Notes under the pieces: model-generated | Seen by the model: the letters and a program-made list of their open reading frames with translations, nothing else | What the model was told of the DNA's origin: nothing | Databases searched by the model: none | Shown: positions 33,915 through 44,231 of the stretch, one piece after another | Layout: each line of letters begins with the position of its first letter | Numbering within the stretch: the first letter of the stretch is position 1 | NCBI RefSeq assembly: GCF_010728925.1 | Contig: NZ_AP022608.1 | Coordinates: forward strand, 1,736,001 to 1,800,000 | Source: Mycolicibacterium gadium | Lineage (GTDB): Bacteria > Actinomycetota > Actinomycetes > Mycobacteriales > Mycobacteriaceae | Length of the DNA stretch: 64,000 nt | Reading direction: 5' to 3' | Made by a program: the position numbers and the translations under genes

Positions 33915-34949
33915 GTGACTTCCGCGCCCGGGAACTCCGGCGGCATCATGGAAACCCGCAAACGACGTCACATCGACGCGTGCCTCGGCGACGCGGTCGA
34001 CTTTCAGACGGTGACGACGGGGTTGGAGCGCTATCGGTTGCCGTACAACGCGCTCACCCAGACCGACCTGGGGTCCATCGAGTTGGCGACCGAATTCCTG
34101 GGCATCCACTTGCGCGCTCCCGTGCTCATCGGCGCGATGACCGGGGGCGCGGAGTTGTCCGGCACCATCAATCGCAACCTCGCCGGTGCGGCCCAGCAGC
34201 TCGGTGTGGGGATGATGCTGGGCTCGCAGCGCATCATGCTCGACAACGGTCCGGCCTCCGCGACGTTCCGGGTCCGCGACATCGCGCCGGACGTATTGCT
34301 GATCGGCAACATCGGACTGAGCCAACTGACCGCGCAGACGGTGGGGGCCCTGGTCGAGGCCTTGGATCAGATCGGCGCCAACGCCCTTGCGGTGCATACC
34401 AATCCGTTGCAGGAAGCCATGCAGCACAAGGGTGACACCGACTTCTCGGGTTCGATAGGACGCCTTCGCGACATCGCGGCGGCCATCGGATACCCGGTGA
34501 TGGTCAAGGAGGTCGGCCACGGTATCGGGGCCAGGGCCGCGGCCGAACTTTCGGACTGCCCCATCGCCGCTGTCGACGTCGCAGGCGCGGGCGGTACGTC
34601 GTGGGCGCGCGTCGAGCAGTTCGTCCGCTACGGCGAGATCCGGTACCCGGCGCTGGCCGAGTGGGGCATCCCGACCGCACAGGCACTCGTGGAAGTGAGG
34701 CGCACACTGCCCGGAGTTCCGCTGGTCGCCTCCGGCGGCATTCGCACCGGGATGGACGCGGCCAAGGCGATCGCATTGGGCGCCGACGTGGTGTCGGTGG
34801 CGCGACCGTTGCTGGCGCCTGCGATCGAATCGTCTGCCGCCGTTGTGGATTGGCTGCAGCGCTTCATCGACGAACTGATGATCTGTCTGCACGGCAGCGG
34901 CGCGGCCAACCTTGCCGAACTTCGCGAGGGCGGCGTCACCACCCTGTGA
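33915..34949 (+). CDS. fni: Type 2 isopentenyl-diphosphate delta-isomerase
   Basis: A 344-residue FMN-dependent TIM-barrel enzyme that interconverts IPP and DMAPP. The N-terminal [12 protein letters not shown] motif, [25 protein letters not shown] (including the metal-binding Gln and Glu region) and VKEVGHGIG are all characteristic. The GTG at 33915 follows AGGAGGGG; an ATG at 33948 is the next choice. It is divergent from ftsY (25 bases) and convergent with smc, so it is transcribed alone. M. tuberculosis has no gene here and uses a type 1 enzyme elsewhere. It may serve carotenoid or other isoprenoid synthesis. Confidence 0.92.
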   Translation: MTSAPGNSGGIMETRKRRHIDACLGDAVDFQTVTTGLERYRLPYNALTQTDLGSIELATEFLGIHLRAPVLIGAMTGGAELSGTINRNLAGAAQQLGVGMMLGSQRIMLDNGPASATFRVRDIAPDVLLIGNIGLSQLTAQTVGALVEALDQIGANALAVHTNPLQEAMQHKGDTDFSGSIGRLRDIAAAIGYPVMVKEVGHGIGARAAAELSDCPIAAVDVAGAGGTSWARVEQFVRYGEIRYPALAEWGIPTAQALVEVRRTLPGVPLVASGGIRTGMDAAKAIALGADVVSVARPLLAPAIESSAAVVDWLQRFIDELMICLHGSGAANLAELREGGVTTL

Positions 34950-34994
34950 TTTCGGTGCGCGAACAGCCGCTGGGCGAGCTTCAGCGCACCGAAA
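34950..34994. terminator. Bidirectional hairpin terminator between fni and smc
   Basis: TTTCGGTGCGC and GCGCACCGAAA form a perfect 11-bp stem around a 23-base loop, immediately after the fni stop codon and 6 bases beyond the smc stop. The A and T runs at the outer ends suit a terminator that works in both directions. Confidence 0.7.
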
Positions 34995-35000
34995 CCGCTG

Positions 35001-38000
35001 TCAGTTGGCGGCGCCGACCAGTTCCTGGCCGCGCATGCGCTGACTGATCACCGCCGTGATGCCGTCGTCGCGCATCGTCACGCCGTACAGCGCGTCGGCG
35101 ATCTCCATCGTCGGCTTCTGGTGCGTGATGATGAGCAGCTGCGACTGGCTGCGCAATTGCTCGAACAGCCCCAACAGGCGGCGCAGGTTCACGTCGTCGA
35201 GTGCGGCCTCCACCTCGTCCATCACGTAGAACGGCGACGGCCTCGCGCGGAAGATGGCCACCAGCATCGCGACGGCGGTCAGCGACTTCTCACCACCCGA
35301 CAGCAGTGACAGGCGCTTGATCTTCTTGCCAGGCGGGCGGGCCTCGACCTCGATGCCGGTGGTGAGCATGTCGTCGGGGTTCGTCAGCAGCAGCCTGCCC
35401 TCGCCGCCGGGGAACAACGCCGAGAACACTTGCTGGAACTCACGTTCCACGTCGACGTACGCCTCGGAGAACACCTGGAGGATACGGGCGTCGACATCGT
35501 CGATGACGTCGAGCAGATCCTTGCGGGCCGCCTTGACGTCCTCCAATTGCGTGGACAGGAAGTTGTAGCGCTCCTCCAGTGCCGCGAACTCCTCCAGCGC
35601 CAGTGGATTCACCCGGCCCAGCTCGTTGAGTTCGCGCTCGGCCTTCTTGGCGCGACGCTCCTGGGTGGGCCTGTCGAACGGCATGGGCGCCGGCGCCATC
35701 ACCTGCTCGCCGCGCTCGCGCGCCTGCTCGTACTCAGCCATCTCCAGCTCCGACGGAGGGAGCGCGACATCGGGGCCGTACTCGGCGACCAGATCGGCCG
35801 CCGCCATTCCGAACGTCTCGAGGACATGCTCCTCGAGCTGTTCGATACGAAGTGCCGCTTGCGCTTTGGCGATCTCGTCGCGGTGCAGGGCGTCGGTGAG
35901 AGCGTTGATCTTGGCGCTTAACTCGTTGACTTCCTCGCGCGCCTTCGCCAATGCGGTTGCGCGGTGCTGACGTTCGGCGGCGACGTCGTCACGTGCTTGC
36001 GACGCGACGGCCACTGCCGCGCTGAGCCGCTGCGCGACCAGGCGTCCCGACTCCGCCACGGCGGCTGCGACCGCCGCGGCGTGCACGCGTGCCTCCCGGG
36101 CACGCTGCGCGCGCAAGCGGGCATCACGTTCGGCGGTAGCCGCCCTGCGCATCGAATCGGCCCGGCCGCGAACGGCATTCGCTCGCTCTTCGGCCGTCCG
36201 GACGGCCAGCCGCGCCTCCACCTCGGCGCCGCGGGCAGCCTCGGCGGCCGCCGTCGACTCCTGGCGATCGACCGGTTCGGATTCGAGCGTCGGCTCCTCT
36301 TGCGCGTTGTGTAGTCGCTGCTCTAGCTCGGCGAGCTCCTGGACGGTCCGATTGCGGCCGGCCTCGAGTTCGTCGCGCTGCCGGATCAGCCGCTGCCACT
36401 CGTCATCGGTCGCGCGGGCGTCCTGGCCGAGCCGCCCAAGCTGTTCGTAGACCGCCGAGATCGCCGCGTCGGACTCGTTGAGCGCGGCCAGCGCCTGTTC
36501 GGCGGCGTCTTGGCGGGTAGCCTGCTCGGCCAACGCACCGGCCAGCGCGGCGGACAGTTCTGCGGTCTGCTTCTCGGCGGCTGCGAGCTCTTGGCGGGCC
36601 TTTTCGACCTCGGACGCGATCTCCAGCGTGCTGGGCTTGCGATCTGAACCGCCGGTGACCGATCCCGCCCCCACGAGATCCCCGTCCGCGGTGACCGCCT
36701 TGAGCTGCGGGCGCGCGACGACCACATCCAGCGCGGCGGACAGGTCGCGAACCACCACAACTCCCGACAGCATCGCGGTCATCGCGCCCTGCAGCCGATG
36801 GGGCGCATCGACGAGATCCAACGCCCACAGCGCGCCCTCGGGTGCGGGGCCTTCGTCGGGCGCGGCGTGGTGAGGCCAGTCGCCGAGGACGATGGCCGCG
36901 CGGCCCCCGTCGGACTGCTTCAGCGCCGCGACGGCCGACCGCGCGGCACCCGAATTCTCGGCGGCGACGGCATCGGCGGCGGCGCCCAGCACCGCGGCGA
37001 TCGCCACCTCGTAGCCCGGGCGCACCTTGACCAGATTGGCGATCGAGCCGAAAAGGCCTGACCCGCCGTGGTTTTTCTGCAGCCAAGCCGCTCCGTCTTT
37101 GCGTTCGAGGCCGACGGACAACGCCTCGATACGGGCCCGCAGTGACGCCACCTGACGTTCGGCGCCACGCTCGGCACCCTGCAGTTCGGCGACCCGTTCG
37201 TCGGCGAGCCGCAGCGCGGTCACCGTGCGATCGTGGTGCTCGTCGAGGCCGACCTCACCCGCATCGAGTTGGCCGACTCGACCCTGCACGGTCTCGAACT
37301 CGGCCTGGGTTTGCTGGGCTTTGGCTGCTGCCTCGTCGATCCCGACGGTCAGCCGTGCGACGGTCTCGTCGATCGACTCGACGCGGGTGCGCATCGTGTC
37401 GACCTGGCCGGCCAGCCGGGCCAGACCCTCACGGCGGTCGGCCTCGGCGCGGACGGCGGCCAGATGGGCGCGTTCGGCTTCTGCGGCGACACCTTCGCGC
37501 GCACTGAGTTCGGCGCGGGCGGCTTCCAGGCGGGTGCGCGATTCGTCCAGCTCCGCAAGTAGTCGGCGCTCCTGGGCGGCGACCTCTTCGGCCTTGGCCT
37601 CCAGCTCGTCGGGGTCGGGTCCGGTCGACGCTTCAGGCTCGGTGTCCAGGTGCTGGGCCCGCTCGCTGGCGATGCGCACCGTGGCGCTGACCCGTTCGGC
37701 CAACGCCGACAGCGAAAACCAGGTCTGCTGAGCGGATTCCGCGCGCTCGCTGAGGCTGCCGACCGCCGACTCGTGCCCGTTCAGCTCGACGGTACGCGCC
37801 TCGAGCCGCGCCACCAGATCGTCATGTTCACGACGCAGCGTCGTCTCGGTCTGGTTGGTGTTCTCGAACTCCGCCCTGCGGACGACGAGGTCGTCGGCCG
37901 CCAGCCGCAACCGGGCGTCACGCAGGTCGGCCTGGATGGTCTGGGCGCGGCGAGCCATCTCCGCCTGCCTGCCCAGCGGCTTGAGCTGGCGGCGCAGCTC

Positions 38001-38588
38001 GGTCGTCAGGTCCGTCAGCCGCGCCAGGTTGGCCGACATCGAGTCGAGCTTGCGGACGGCCTTTTCCTTGCGCTTGCGGTGCTTGAGGACGCCCGCGGCC
38101 TCTTCGATGAACGCGCGCCTGTCCTCGGGTCGGGATTCGAGGATCTCGGAGAGCTTGCCCTGCCCGACGATCACGTGCATTTCGCGGCCGATGCCGGAGT
38201 CGGACAGCAGCTCCTGCACGTCCATCAAACGGCAACTGGCGCCGTTGATCTCGTACTCGCTGCCGCCGTCACGGAACATCCGGCGGGTGATCGACACTTC
38301 GGAGTATTCGATCGGCAGCGAGTTGTCGGAATTGTCGATCGTGACCGTCACCTCGGCGCGGCCGAGCGGCGGGCGTGACGACGTGCCTGCGAAGATGACG
38401 TCTTCCATCTTGCCGCCGCGCAGAGTCTTGGCACCCTGTTCGCCCATCACCCACGTGAGCGCGTCGACGACGTTCGACTTGCCGGACCCGTTCGGGCCGA
38501 CGACACACGTGATGCCTGGCTCGAAGCGCAGAGTCGTCGGCGAAGCAAACGACTTGAAGCCCTTCAGGGTCAGACTCTTGAGGTGCAC
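35001..38588 (-). CDS. smc: Chromosome segregation / condensin ATPase Smc
   Basis: A 1195-residue SMC protein. Walker A is [18 protein letters not shown] near residue 35. Two long coiled-coil arms flank a hinge at about residues 500-650 ([20 protein letters not shown]). The C-terminal head has the signature [17 protein letters not shown] and Walker [17 protein letters not shown] at 38588 ([15 protein letters not shown]) is chosen because other mycobacterial Smc proteins begin with this segment; the upstream extension is rejected. It follows acyP by 26 bases. It works with ScpA/ScpB, which are not in this window. Confidence 0.97.
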   Translation of the reverse strand: MHLKSLTLKGFKSFASPTTLRFEPGITCVVGPNGSGKSNVVDALTWVMGEQGAKTLRGGKMEDVIFAGTSSRPPLGRAEVTVTIDNSDNSLPIEYSEVSITRRMFRDGGSEYEINGASCRLMDVQELLSDSGIGREMHVIVGQGKLSEILESRPEDRRAFIEEAAGVLKHRKRKEKAVRKLDSMSANLARLTDLTTELRRQLKPLGRQAEMARRAQTIQADLRDARLRLAADDLVVRRAEFENTNQTETTLRREHDDLVARLEARTVELNGHESAVGSLSERAESAQQTWFSLSALAERVSATVRIASERAQHLDTEPEASTGPDPDELEAKAEEVAAQERRLLAELDESRTRLEAARAELSAREGVAAEAERAHLAAVRAEADRREGLARLAGQVDTMRTRVESIDETVARLTVGIDEAAAKAQQTQAEFETVQGRVGQLDAGEVGLDEHHDRTVTALRLADERVAELQGAERGAERQVASLRARIEALSVGLERKDGAAWLQKNHGGSGLFGSIANLVKVRPGYEVAIAAVLGAAADAVAAENSGAARSAVAALKQSDGGRAAIVLGDWPHHAAPDEGPAPEGALWALDLVDAPHRLQGAMTAMLSGVVVVRDLSAALDVVVARPQLKAVTADGDLVGAGSVTGGSDRKPSTLEIASEVEKARQELAAAEKQTAELSAALAGALAEQATRQDAAEQALAALNESDAAISAVYEQLGRLGQDARATDDEWQRLIRQRDELEAGRNRTVQELAELEQRLHNAQEEPTLESEPVDRQESTAAAEAARGAEVEARLAVRTAEERANAVRGRADSMRRAATAERDARLRAQRAREARVHAAAVAAAVAESGRLVAQRLSAAVAVASQARDDVAAERQHRATALAKAREEVNELSAKINALTDALHRDEIAKAQAALRIEQLEEHVLETFGMAAADLVAEYGPDVALPPSELEMAEYEQARERGEQVMAPAPMPFDRPTQERRAKKAERELNELGRVNPLALEEFAALEERYNFLSTQLEDVKAARKDLLDVIDDVDARILQVFSEAYVDVEREFQQVFSALFPGGEGRLLLTNPDDMLTTGIEVEARPPGKKIKRLSLLSGGEKSLTAVAMLVAIFRARPSPFYVMDEVEAALDDVNLRRLLGLFEQLRSQSQLLIITHQKPTMEIADALYGVTMRDDGITAVISQRMRGQELVGAAN

Positions 38589-38614
38589 GACGTGCCACAC
38601 TACCGTCGCGCAGG

Positions 38615-38902
38615 CTATCGCTCGGTGAACCCCGATAGCGTTTCGCCGACTTCTGACCAATCGGCGATCACTTTGTCGACATGTCCCGGCGTATGGCCGC
38701 CTTGCAGCAGGTCAAGTAACTTTTCGCAGGCCTCTCGCGGACCCTGGGCGACCACTTGAACGCGGCCGTCGGGCCTGTTCGAGGCGTATCCGGTCAACCC
38801 GAGTTCCAGCGCGCGCGACCGGGTCCACCACCGGAAGCCGACTCCCTGCACGTGGCCGTGCACCCATGCCGTGAGACGTACCTCAGCTAACTCCTGCATC
38901 AT
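38615..38902 (-). CDS. acyP: Acylphosphatase
   Basis: A 95-residue ferredoxin-like-fold enzyme that hydrolyses acyl phosphates. The catalytic Arg is in [13 protein letters not shown] and the Asn in [17 protein letters not shown]. The first codons overlap the end of the osmC-like gene by 20 bases, so it is coupled to it. Rv2922A equivalent, just before smc. Confidence 0.94.
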   Translation of the reverse strand: MMQELAEVRLTAWVHGHVQGVGFRWWTRSRALELGLTGYASNRPDGRVQVVAQGPREACEKLLDLLQGGHTPGHVDKVIADWSEVGETLSGFTER

Positions 38903-39299
38903 TTACCTCAAACGTCACTTTGGTACCGGACTTGAGGGTGCGGCCCACCGTGCAGACCTGATCGATCGCCCGCTCCACGACGGTGAGTACCCGCGCCCGC
39001 TCCTCCTCCGGCAGCCCCGACAGGTCGAGTTCCATGCGCTCCTCCAGCAGCGGGTAGCGCTCCTGTTCGCGATCGGCGGGGCCCGACACCCTGATCGTGG
39101 TGGAGTAATCCTCGCCGAGACGGCGCTGCAAGGGGGCGTCGCTGGCCATCCCGCTGCAGGCCGCAAGCGCGATCTTCATCAGCTCGCCCGGGGTGAACAC
39201 GCCCTCGACATCCTCGCTGCCGACGAGTACCTCGGCACCGCGCGCGCTGCGTCCGGTGTAGCGGCGGGCGCCGGTGCGCTCAACCCATAGTTCAGTCAT
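38883..39299 (-). CDS. OsmC/Ohr-family peroxiredoxin-like protein (Rv2923c-like)
   Basis: A 138-residue OsmC-fold protein. Two conserved cysteines, in IALAACSGMASD and in IDQVCTVGRTLKSG, are placed as in thiol peroxidases of this family that reduce organic hydroperoxides. It precedes acyP and smc in the leftward direction. A long inverted repeat lies upstream of it, between it and mutM. Confidence 0.9.
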   Translation of the reverse strand: MTELWVERTGARRYTGRSARGAEVLVGSEDVEGVFTPGELMKIALAACSGMASDAPLQRRLGEDYSTTIRVSGPADREQERYPLLEERMELDLSGLPEEERARVLTVVERAIDQVCTVGRTLKSGTKVTFEVNDAGVS

Positions 39300-39342
39300 G
39301 CAGTATTTCTACAACGCCAGTCCAACCGCCATTCCCACGCCG

Positions 39343-39395
39343 AAATCCGACTTTTGTAGCGAAAGTGCGAGTAACCCCCTACAAAACTCGGATTT
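39343..39395. repeat. Long imperfect inverted repeat between mutM and the osmC-like gene
   Basis: AAATCCGACTTTTGTAG (39343-39359) is the inverse complement of CTACAAAACTCGGATTT (39379-39395) at 16 of 17 positions, with a 19-base loop. CGCC and GGCG extend the pairing outside one mismatch. It is notably A+T-rich for this genome. It may be a terminator for mutM, an operator for the osmC-like gene, or a copy of a dispersed palindromic repeat. Confidence 0.55.
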
Positions 39396-39403
39396 GGGCG
39401 CGC

Positions 39404-40261
39404 TCAGCCACGCCGTACCCGCGGGCGTGGTTGGCATTTTGGGCAATAGAACGACGAGCGGTTCATGAACTTTTCCCGCCGCATCACCGCGCCGCACCGC
39501 CGGCACGGCTCACCCTCGCGGCCGTAGGCGTCCAGCGAGCGGTCGAAATAGCCGGACTCGCCGTTGACATTCACATACAGCGAGTCGAAGGACGTGCCTC
39601 CCTGCCCGAGCGCCTCGGTCATCACCTCGGCGGCGGCGTCGAGCACCTCGGCCAGCTTCGACCGGGTCAGCGACGACGCCAGTCGCGCACCGTTGACGCG
39701 TGCCCGCCACAGCGCCTCGTCGGCGTAGATGTTGCCGATCCCCGAAACGACCGTCTGATCGAGCAGCTGCCGCTTGATCTCGGAATGTTTGCGCCGCAAC
39801 ACCGTAACGACGCCATCGCGATTGAATCCCGGGTCCAGTGGATCGCGGGCGACGTGCGCCACGGGAAAGGGAACATCGGTGCCCTCGACGGTGACGAGGT
39901 CGGCCAACATCCATCCGCCGAACGTGCGCTGGTCCACGAAACTCAGCGCTGTGCCATCGTCGAGCAGTGCCGCGATGCGCAGGTGGTCCTCCCGCGGCAG
40001 CGGTCCGAGCAGCATCTGCCCACTCATCCCCAGGTGGACCACCAGAGCCGATCCGTCATCGAGCGTCAGCCACAAGTACTTCCCGCGCCGCCCCGTGCCG
40101 ACAATCCTCGAATCGAGCAGGCGCGCCGTCAGATCGGCGGGCCCAGCCTCGTGACGACGCACAGCGCGTGGATGATGAACCCGCACAGCGGTAATGGTTT
40201 TGTCGACGACGTGTGCGTCCAAACCCCGGCGAACGACCTCGACTTCGGGAAGTTCAGGCAT
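39404..40261 (-). CDS. mutM: Formamidopyrimidine-DNA glycosylase (Fpg/MutM)
   Basis: A 285-residue bifunctional glycosylase and AP lyase that removes 8-oxoguanine and formamidopyrimidines. The N-terminal [13 protein letters not shown] supplies the catalytic Pro2 and Glu3. The C-terminal zinc finger is [16 protein letters not shown] with YCPKCQ. Its start overlaps the rnc stop by 8 bases (ATGCCTGA). Rv2924c equivalent. It belongs to the DUF177-rnc-mutM group. Confidence 0.97.
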   Translation of the reverse strand: MPELPEVEVVRRGLDAHVVDKTITAVRVHHPRAVRRHEAGPADLTARLLDSRIVGTGRRGKYLWLTLDDGSALVVHLGMSGQMLLGPLPREDHLRIAALLDDGTALSFVDQRTFGGWMLADLVTVEGTDVPFPVAHVARDPLDPGFNRDGVVTVLRRKHSEIKRQLLDQTVVSGIGNIYADEALWRARVNGARLASSLTRSKLAEVLDAAAEVMTEALGQGGTSFDSLYVNVNGESGYFDRSLDAYGREGEPCRRCGAVMRREKFMNRSSFYCPKCQPRPRVRRG

Positions 40262-40958
40262 CTTCGTCTGCAGCGGACGTCAGCGCGTTCCACGCCGCAG
40301 CGGCCGCCTTGAGCTCGGCCTCTTTCTTGGTGCGGCCGAGCCCCCTGCCGTACTCATCGTCGGCGATGATCACCATCGCGGTGAATTCCTTGTCGTGGTC
40401 CGGCCCGGTTGATGTCACCGTGTACGAGGGCGCACCCATGCCGCGGGATGCGGTGAGCTCCTGCAGACTGCTCTTCCAGTCCAGCCCCGCACCCAGCGTT
40501 GGCGCGGTGTCCAGCAGCGAAGCGAACAGGCGCAGGATCACCTCCCGCGCCGTGACGATGCCGTGCTCCAAATAGATTGCACCGAGCAGGGATTCGACAC
40601 CGTCGGCAAGGATGCTGGCCTTGCCGGCGCCGCCGGAGTTTTCCTCACCCTTACCCAGCAGCAGATAGGCGCCGAGCCCGTCGTCGGACAGTTCGCGTCC
40701 GACGTCGGCCAGCGCATGGGTGTTGACGATGCTTGCCCGCAGCTTGGCCAAATCGCCCTCGCTGCGATCGGGGTGGCGGTGATACAGCTCCTCGGTGATG
40801 GTCAGCCCGAGAACAGCGTCGCCGAGGAACTCCAACCGCTCGTTGGTGGGCAATCCGCCGTTCTCGTACGAGTAACTGCGATGGGTGAGTGAAATGGTGA
40901 GCAGTTCGTCTGGCAGGTCCACGCCCAGCGCCTTGAGAAGCGGCGTGCGGTCAGTCAC
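40254..40958 (-). CDS. rnc: Ribonuclease III
   Basis: A 234-residue double-strand RNA endonuclease for rRNA and mRNA processing. The signature [14 protein letters not shown] holds the catalytic Glu and Asp; a double-stranded RNA-binding domain forms the C-terminus ([20 protein letters not shown] to [16 protein letters not shown]). GTG at 40958 overlaps the DUF177 stop by 8 bases (GTGACTGA), which fixes the start. Confidence 0.96.
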   Translation of the reverse strand: MTDRTPLLKALGVDLPDELLTISLTHRSYSYENGGLPTNERLEFLGDAVLGLTITEELYHRHPDRSEGDLAKLRASIVNTHALADVGRELSDDGLGAYLLLGKGEENSGGAGKASILADGVESLLGAIYLEHGIVTAREVILRLFASLLDTAPTLGAGLDWKSSLQELTASRGMGAPSYTVTSTGPDHDKEFTAMVIIADDEYGRGLGRTKKEAELKAAAAAWNALTSAADEDA

Positions 40959-41553
40959 GGGTGTCCTCAGTGGGATCGTCGGCTCCGCCGACAGCGTCGA
41001 ACATGCCCGACAGCTTGGCCCATCGCGGGTCGATCTTTTCGTGCTGATGTCCCGGTTCGGCCGTCGCCAGCGGCACACCACAGTCGGGGCAGAGCCCGAT
41101 GCAGTCGGGGCCGCACAGCGGGACGAACGGCAACGCCAGGCCGACGGCGTCGATGATCGGCTGCTCCAGGTCGACGGTGTCGTCCACCACGCGGCCGAGC
41201 TCGTCGGCCTCGGTGGTCTCATCGGTGGCGCTGTCGGGATAGGCGAACAGTTCGGTGATGTCGATGTCGACGTGCCCGGTGATCGGCGTCAGACAGCGCG
41301 CACACTCACCGACCGTAGGGGCGGATACCGTGCCGGTGATCAGGACTCCCTCCGAGACGGCTTCGATCCGCAGATCCAGAGCCAGCGGGGCGCCCTCGTC
41401 GATCGCAATCAGGTCCAGTCCGATACGCATGGGGCTGGGCACGGTCTCGGCAACGGTCATCATCGACCCCGGCCTGCGGCCGAGCCTGGAGATGTTTAGC
41501 ACGAGCGGCGATCGCGAGGCCCGCCGCGCCCCCGACTTCGCATGCGTCGCCAT
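40951..41553 (-). CDS. DUF177 / YceD family protein (Rv2926c-like)
   Basis: A 200-residue protein of the DUF177 family, in many bacteria encoded before rpmF and involved in 23S rRNA accumulation. A Cys cluster [13 protein letters not shown] and an earlier CARC resemble a metal-binding site. The ATG at 41553 (MATHAKSG) is chosen; the extension upstream has no coding support. In mycobacteria it precedes rnc, and no rpmF gene is seen here. Confidence 0.88.
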   Translation of the reverse strand: MATHAKSGARRASRSPLVLNISRLGRRPGSMMTVAETVPSPMRIGLDLIAIDEGAPLALDLRIEAVSEGVLITGTVSAPTVGECARCLTPITGHVDIDITELFAYPDSATDETTEADELGRVVDDTVDLEQPIIDAVGLALPFVPLCGPDCIGLCPDCGVPLATAEPGHQHEKIDPRWAKLSGMFDAVGGADDPTEDTRD

Positions 41554-41585
41554 AGGGATCGATCTTACGGCGGCCGTCCCAGGGC

Positions 41586-42323
41586 CTAGCGAGCTGCGTA
41601 GTCGTGCGTCCCCGCCGCGGTCCGCAGCTGATGGCGGCCGCGGCCTACCGACCTCAGCGTGCCGTTGAGGAAGTCCTCGAACTCGGCCAGCTTGCTGTCG
41701 ACGTAGATGTCGCATTCGCCGCGCAGTCGGTCGGCCTCGGCGTGTGCCGAGTCGATGAGGCGGGTGGCTTCCAGCGTGGCGGTCTGGACGATCTCGGTCT
41801 GGGCGACGAGCCGCTGCTGTTCCTTGATGCCTTCCTGCACGGCCTTCTCGTAGGCGAGGTTGCCGTTCTCGATGAGCCGGTCGGCCTCGTTCTTGGCGCG
41901 TCCGGTGCTCGCCTCGTACTCCCGCTTGGCGGTGGCGGCCAGACGTGAGGCCTCTTCGCGCGCCTCTGCGACCATGCGCTCGCTGTGCTGACGGGCTTCG
42001 CCGACCATGCGGTCAGCCTGCGACTTCGCGTCGGCGAGCAGTCGGTCGGCCTCGGCGCGGGCATGGTTGACCAGGGAATCCGCCTCCGCCGTGGCCGACG
42101 ACACCATGGACCCGGAGTGCTCCTTGGCCTCGCGCAACAAAGAGTCACGAGCATCGAGTACATCCTGGGCGTCGTCGAGTTCGCCCGGGATCGCGTCCTT
42201 GATGTCGTCGATCAACTCCAGGACATCGCCGCGGGGCACGACGCAGCCTGCCGTCATGGGCACGCCGCGCGCTTCTTCCACAATCGCGCCCAACTCGTCG
42301 AGCGCTTCAAATACTCGGTACAC
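41586..42323 (-). CDS. sepIVA: SepIVA, DivIVA-domain septum protein
   Basis: A 245-residue protein with a DivIVA-like N-terminus (MYRVFEALDELGAIVEEARG) and a long coiled coil of heptad type from about residue 50 to 220 (for example ADRLLADAKSQADRMVGEAR). In mycobacteria this protein (Rv2927c) localises to the septum and the subpolar zone and is needed for division and envelope synthesis. GTG at 42323 follows GGAGGG. A direct-repeat array with GTNAC units lies 28-59 bases upstream and may be bound by MtrA. A 33-base gap separates it from DUF177. Confidence 0.92.
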   Translation of the reverse strand: MYRVFEALDELGAIVEEARGVPMTAGCVVPRGDVLELIDDIKDAIPGELDDAQDVLDARDSLLREAKEHSGSMVSSATAEADSLVNHARAEADRLLADAKSQADRMVGEARQHSERMVAEAREEASRLAATAKREYEASTGRAKNEADRLIENGNLAYEKAVQEGIKEQQRLVAQTEIVQTATLEATRLIDSAHAEADRLRGECDIYVDSKLAEFEDFLNGTLRSVGRGRHQLRTAAGTHDYAAR

Positions 42324-42350
42324 GGCAACACCCTCCAGGCGTAGTTGACA

Positions 42351-42382
42351 GTTACCAGTGTGCCTGGTGTTACGTCTGTGAC
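42351..42382. promoter_or_regulatory. GTNAC direct-repeat array (MtrA-like) upstream of sepIVA
   Basis: Units begin at 42351 (GTTAC), 42360 (GTGCC), 42369 (GTTAC) and 42378 (GTGAC), exactly 9 bp apart. GTNAC repeats spaced by 4-5 bp are described for the actinobacterial response regulator MtrA. The first three also form a partial palindrome (GTTACCAG and CTGGTGTTAC). No gene is seen in the rest of the 42324-42527 gap. Confidence 0.5.
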
Positions 42383-42527
42383 TCAGCTACCGGCCCCGGT
42401 GTGTCGCGTCTCGACCGGTTTCACTGCGTCACCGCTCCCAGGCCGCAGGCCCGTCTGCTCTGCTTCGTGCAACATTATGTCAACACGCAGAGTGGGCGCG
42501 CGCCCCGAGCGGTCAGCAGCGGCGTGG

Positions 42528-43106
42528 CTAGCGAAGGGCAGCGGAGATCGCGTCGCGCGCGCGGTCGAGCATCGAGGCGAACGGGCCGACGGCGAAGTTG
42601 GCCTTGGCCGACTCGACGCCCGCGTGCGGACGAGTGGGCGCGATGGCCTCTGCCGCCAATACGGCCTTCGCCATGCGACCGAGGTCATCGGCGTCGAGTT
42701 CACGCTCCAATCGATTGAACTCCTCGAGTTCTTCGCGCTCGGCATGATCGAGTACCGCGCCGCGGAACAGCGACAACTCGTCGAGAAACTCTTGGGAGCC
42801 GACGTCCATCGCTTCGAGCGCGGATAGAGCTTCCTTGGAGTCGTGTTCCTCCACGAGCCGAGCGTCGACGATGATGTCGCCGCCCTCGACCTCGTGGCGC
42901 ACTCGCGGATGGACCACCATTTCCTCGGCGGTCTCGTGCACCGCCAGCAGTTGCCGCAATTCGGTGAAGGCCTTGCGGCGCGCGTCATCGGAGGACGCCG
43001 AGAACACTTCTTCGAACATGTCCTTGATCAAATTGTGCTGGTCTTTCAGGAATCTGACGACGTCATCGGTCGACTGGACGAATGTTTCGACCATGGGGGT
43101 AACCAC
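42528..43106 (-). CDS. Hemerythrin-like (HHE domain) protein
   Basis: A 192-residue four-helix protein with His/Glu ligands for a di-iron site: FLKDQHNLIKDMFEEV, VHETAEEMVVHPRV, LVEEHDSKEALSALE and LDHAEREELEEFNRLE. Mycobacterial hemerythrin-like proteins are linked to peroxide, nitric oxide or antibiotic tolerance. The start may be GTG at 43106 or ATG at 43094 (MVETFVQSTDD). It occupies the junction between the sepIVA and coaD genes, where the M. tuberculosis chromosome carries the phthiocerol lipid genes. Confidence 0.88.
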   Translation of the reverse strand: MVTPMVETFVQSTDDVVRFLKDQHNLIKDMFEEVFSASSDDARRKAFTELRQLLAVHETAEEMVVHPRVRHEVEGGDIIVDARLVEEHDSKEALSALEAMDVGSQEFLDELSLFRGAVLDHAEREELEEFNRLERELDADDLGRMAKAVLAAEAIAPTRPHAGVESAKANFAVGPFASMLDRARDAISAALR

Positions 43107-43176
43107 ACTTTCTCAAAATCGGGTTGGGGCGCTATGGGCTGTGCGCCACCTTTTCGGTTACCCCTGTGAGTCCAGA

Positions 43177-43653
43177 TCAACCCTTGAGCTTGGCCTGCAG
43201 CCGGACGTAAACGGCGTCGGGCAACAATGCGGAGACGTCGCCGCCGAGCGACGCGACCTCTTTCGCGAGCGAGGACGACACGAACGAATACTTCGGCGTC
43301 GTGGCGACGAAGAAGGTGTCGACGCCGGCGATGTGCTTGTTCATCTGCGCCATCTGCAGCTCGTATTCGAAATCCGTCCCCGTGCGCAGACCCTTGACGA
43401 TCGCGGTCAGCCCGCGATTCTTGACGAAGTCGACCACCAGACCCTCTCCGGACTCCGCCCGCAAATTCGGCAGATGGGGCGTCGATTCCTCGATCATCGC
43501 AATGCGCTCGTCGAGTGTGAACATCCCCTTCTTGTTCGGGTTGACCAGTACGGCCACCACGACCTCGTCGAACTGGGCCGCTGCGCGCTCGAAGATGTCG
43601 ACGTGGCCGAGAGTTATCGGGTCGAAGGACCCCGGGCATACGGCGCCGCTCAT
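43177..43653 (-). CDS. coaD: Phosphopantetheine adenylyltransferase
   Basis: A 158-residue enzyme making dephospho-CoA from 4-phosphopantetheine and ATP. The nucleotidyltransferase motif [17 protein letters not shown] is at the N-terminus, and [17 protein letters not shown] is the family's second block. The ATG at 43653 is chosen by family length; the frame runs about 33 codons further without support. It follows rsmD by 23 bases (Rv2965c equivalent). Confidence 0.96.
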   Translation of the reverse strand: MSGAVCPGSFDPITLGHVDIFERAAAQFDEVVVAVLVNPNKKGMFTLDERIAMIEESTPHLPNLRAESGEGLVVDFVKNRGLTAIVKGLRTGTDFEYELQMAQMNKHIAGVDTFFVATTPKYSFVSSSLAKEVASLGGDVSALLPDAVYVRLQAKLKG

Positions 43654-43676
43654 GGGGAACGACGGTACAGGGCGCT

Positions 43677-44231
43677 TCAAACCCGCTCCGCGAGTTCCAA
43701 CCGGGTGTCGCCGTACGTGCGCGACGGCCACACCTCCCATCCGTCGGGCCACGTCAGTGCCGGCCCCGACGCCGGACGTTCGACGACGACCACCGTCCCC
43801 GTCGTGGTCCAGCCGCCGTGCGTCAAGGCAGACAACACTCTTTCCACATCACCCGCGTCCACTGTGTAGGGCGGATCGGCCAGCACCAGGTCGGCGGGCT
43901 GTGCGGCGCCCGAAGCCAGCACTGATGCGACCGCGCCGCGCCGCACCGTCGCACGGGTCACGCCAAGAGCGGCGATGTTCTTGTCGATGATGCTCGCGGC
44001 CCGCTGGTCTGATTCGACGAATACCGCCGATTCGGCTCCGCGGGACAGCGCCTCGAGGCCGAGCGCTCCCGAGCCGGCGTACAGATCGAGAACGGAGCGA
44101 CCGGAAAGATCCAGCCGCGCCGCCAGCAGATTGAACAGCGATTCCCGGACCCGGTCGGTGGTGGGGCGGGTTCCAGTGCGCGGCACCGTGATTCGCCGTC
44201 CACCCAGGGTGCCGGCGATGATGCGGGTCAG
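43677..44231 (-). CDS. rsmD: 16S rRNA (guanine966-N2)-methyltransferase RsmD, apparent CTG start
   Basis: A 184-residue SAM-dependent methyltransferase. [17 protein letters not shown] is the SAM loop and LADPPYTV the catalytic DPPY motif. The family N-terminus [21 protein letters not shown] is fully encoded, but the codon where Met is expected is CTG at 44231; no ATG, GTG or TTG lies nearby upstream in frame. That CTG overlaps the pyc stop as CTGA, the same geometry as the common ATGA overlap. A GTG at 44186 would delete the first strand of the domain. So a CTG start or a base error is likely. Confidence 0.88.
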   Translation of the reverse strand: MTRIIAGTLGGRRITVPRTGTRPTTDRVRESLFNLLAARLDLSGRSVLDLYAGSGALGLEALSRGAESAVFVESDQRAASIIDKNIAALGVTRATVRRGAVASVLASGAAQPADLVLADPPYTVDAGDVERVLSALTHGGWTTTGTVVVVERPASGPALTWPDGWEVWPSRTYGDTRLELAERV

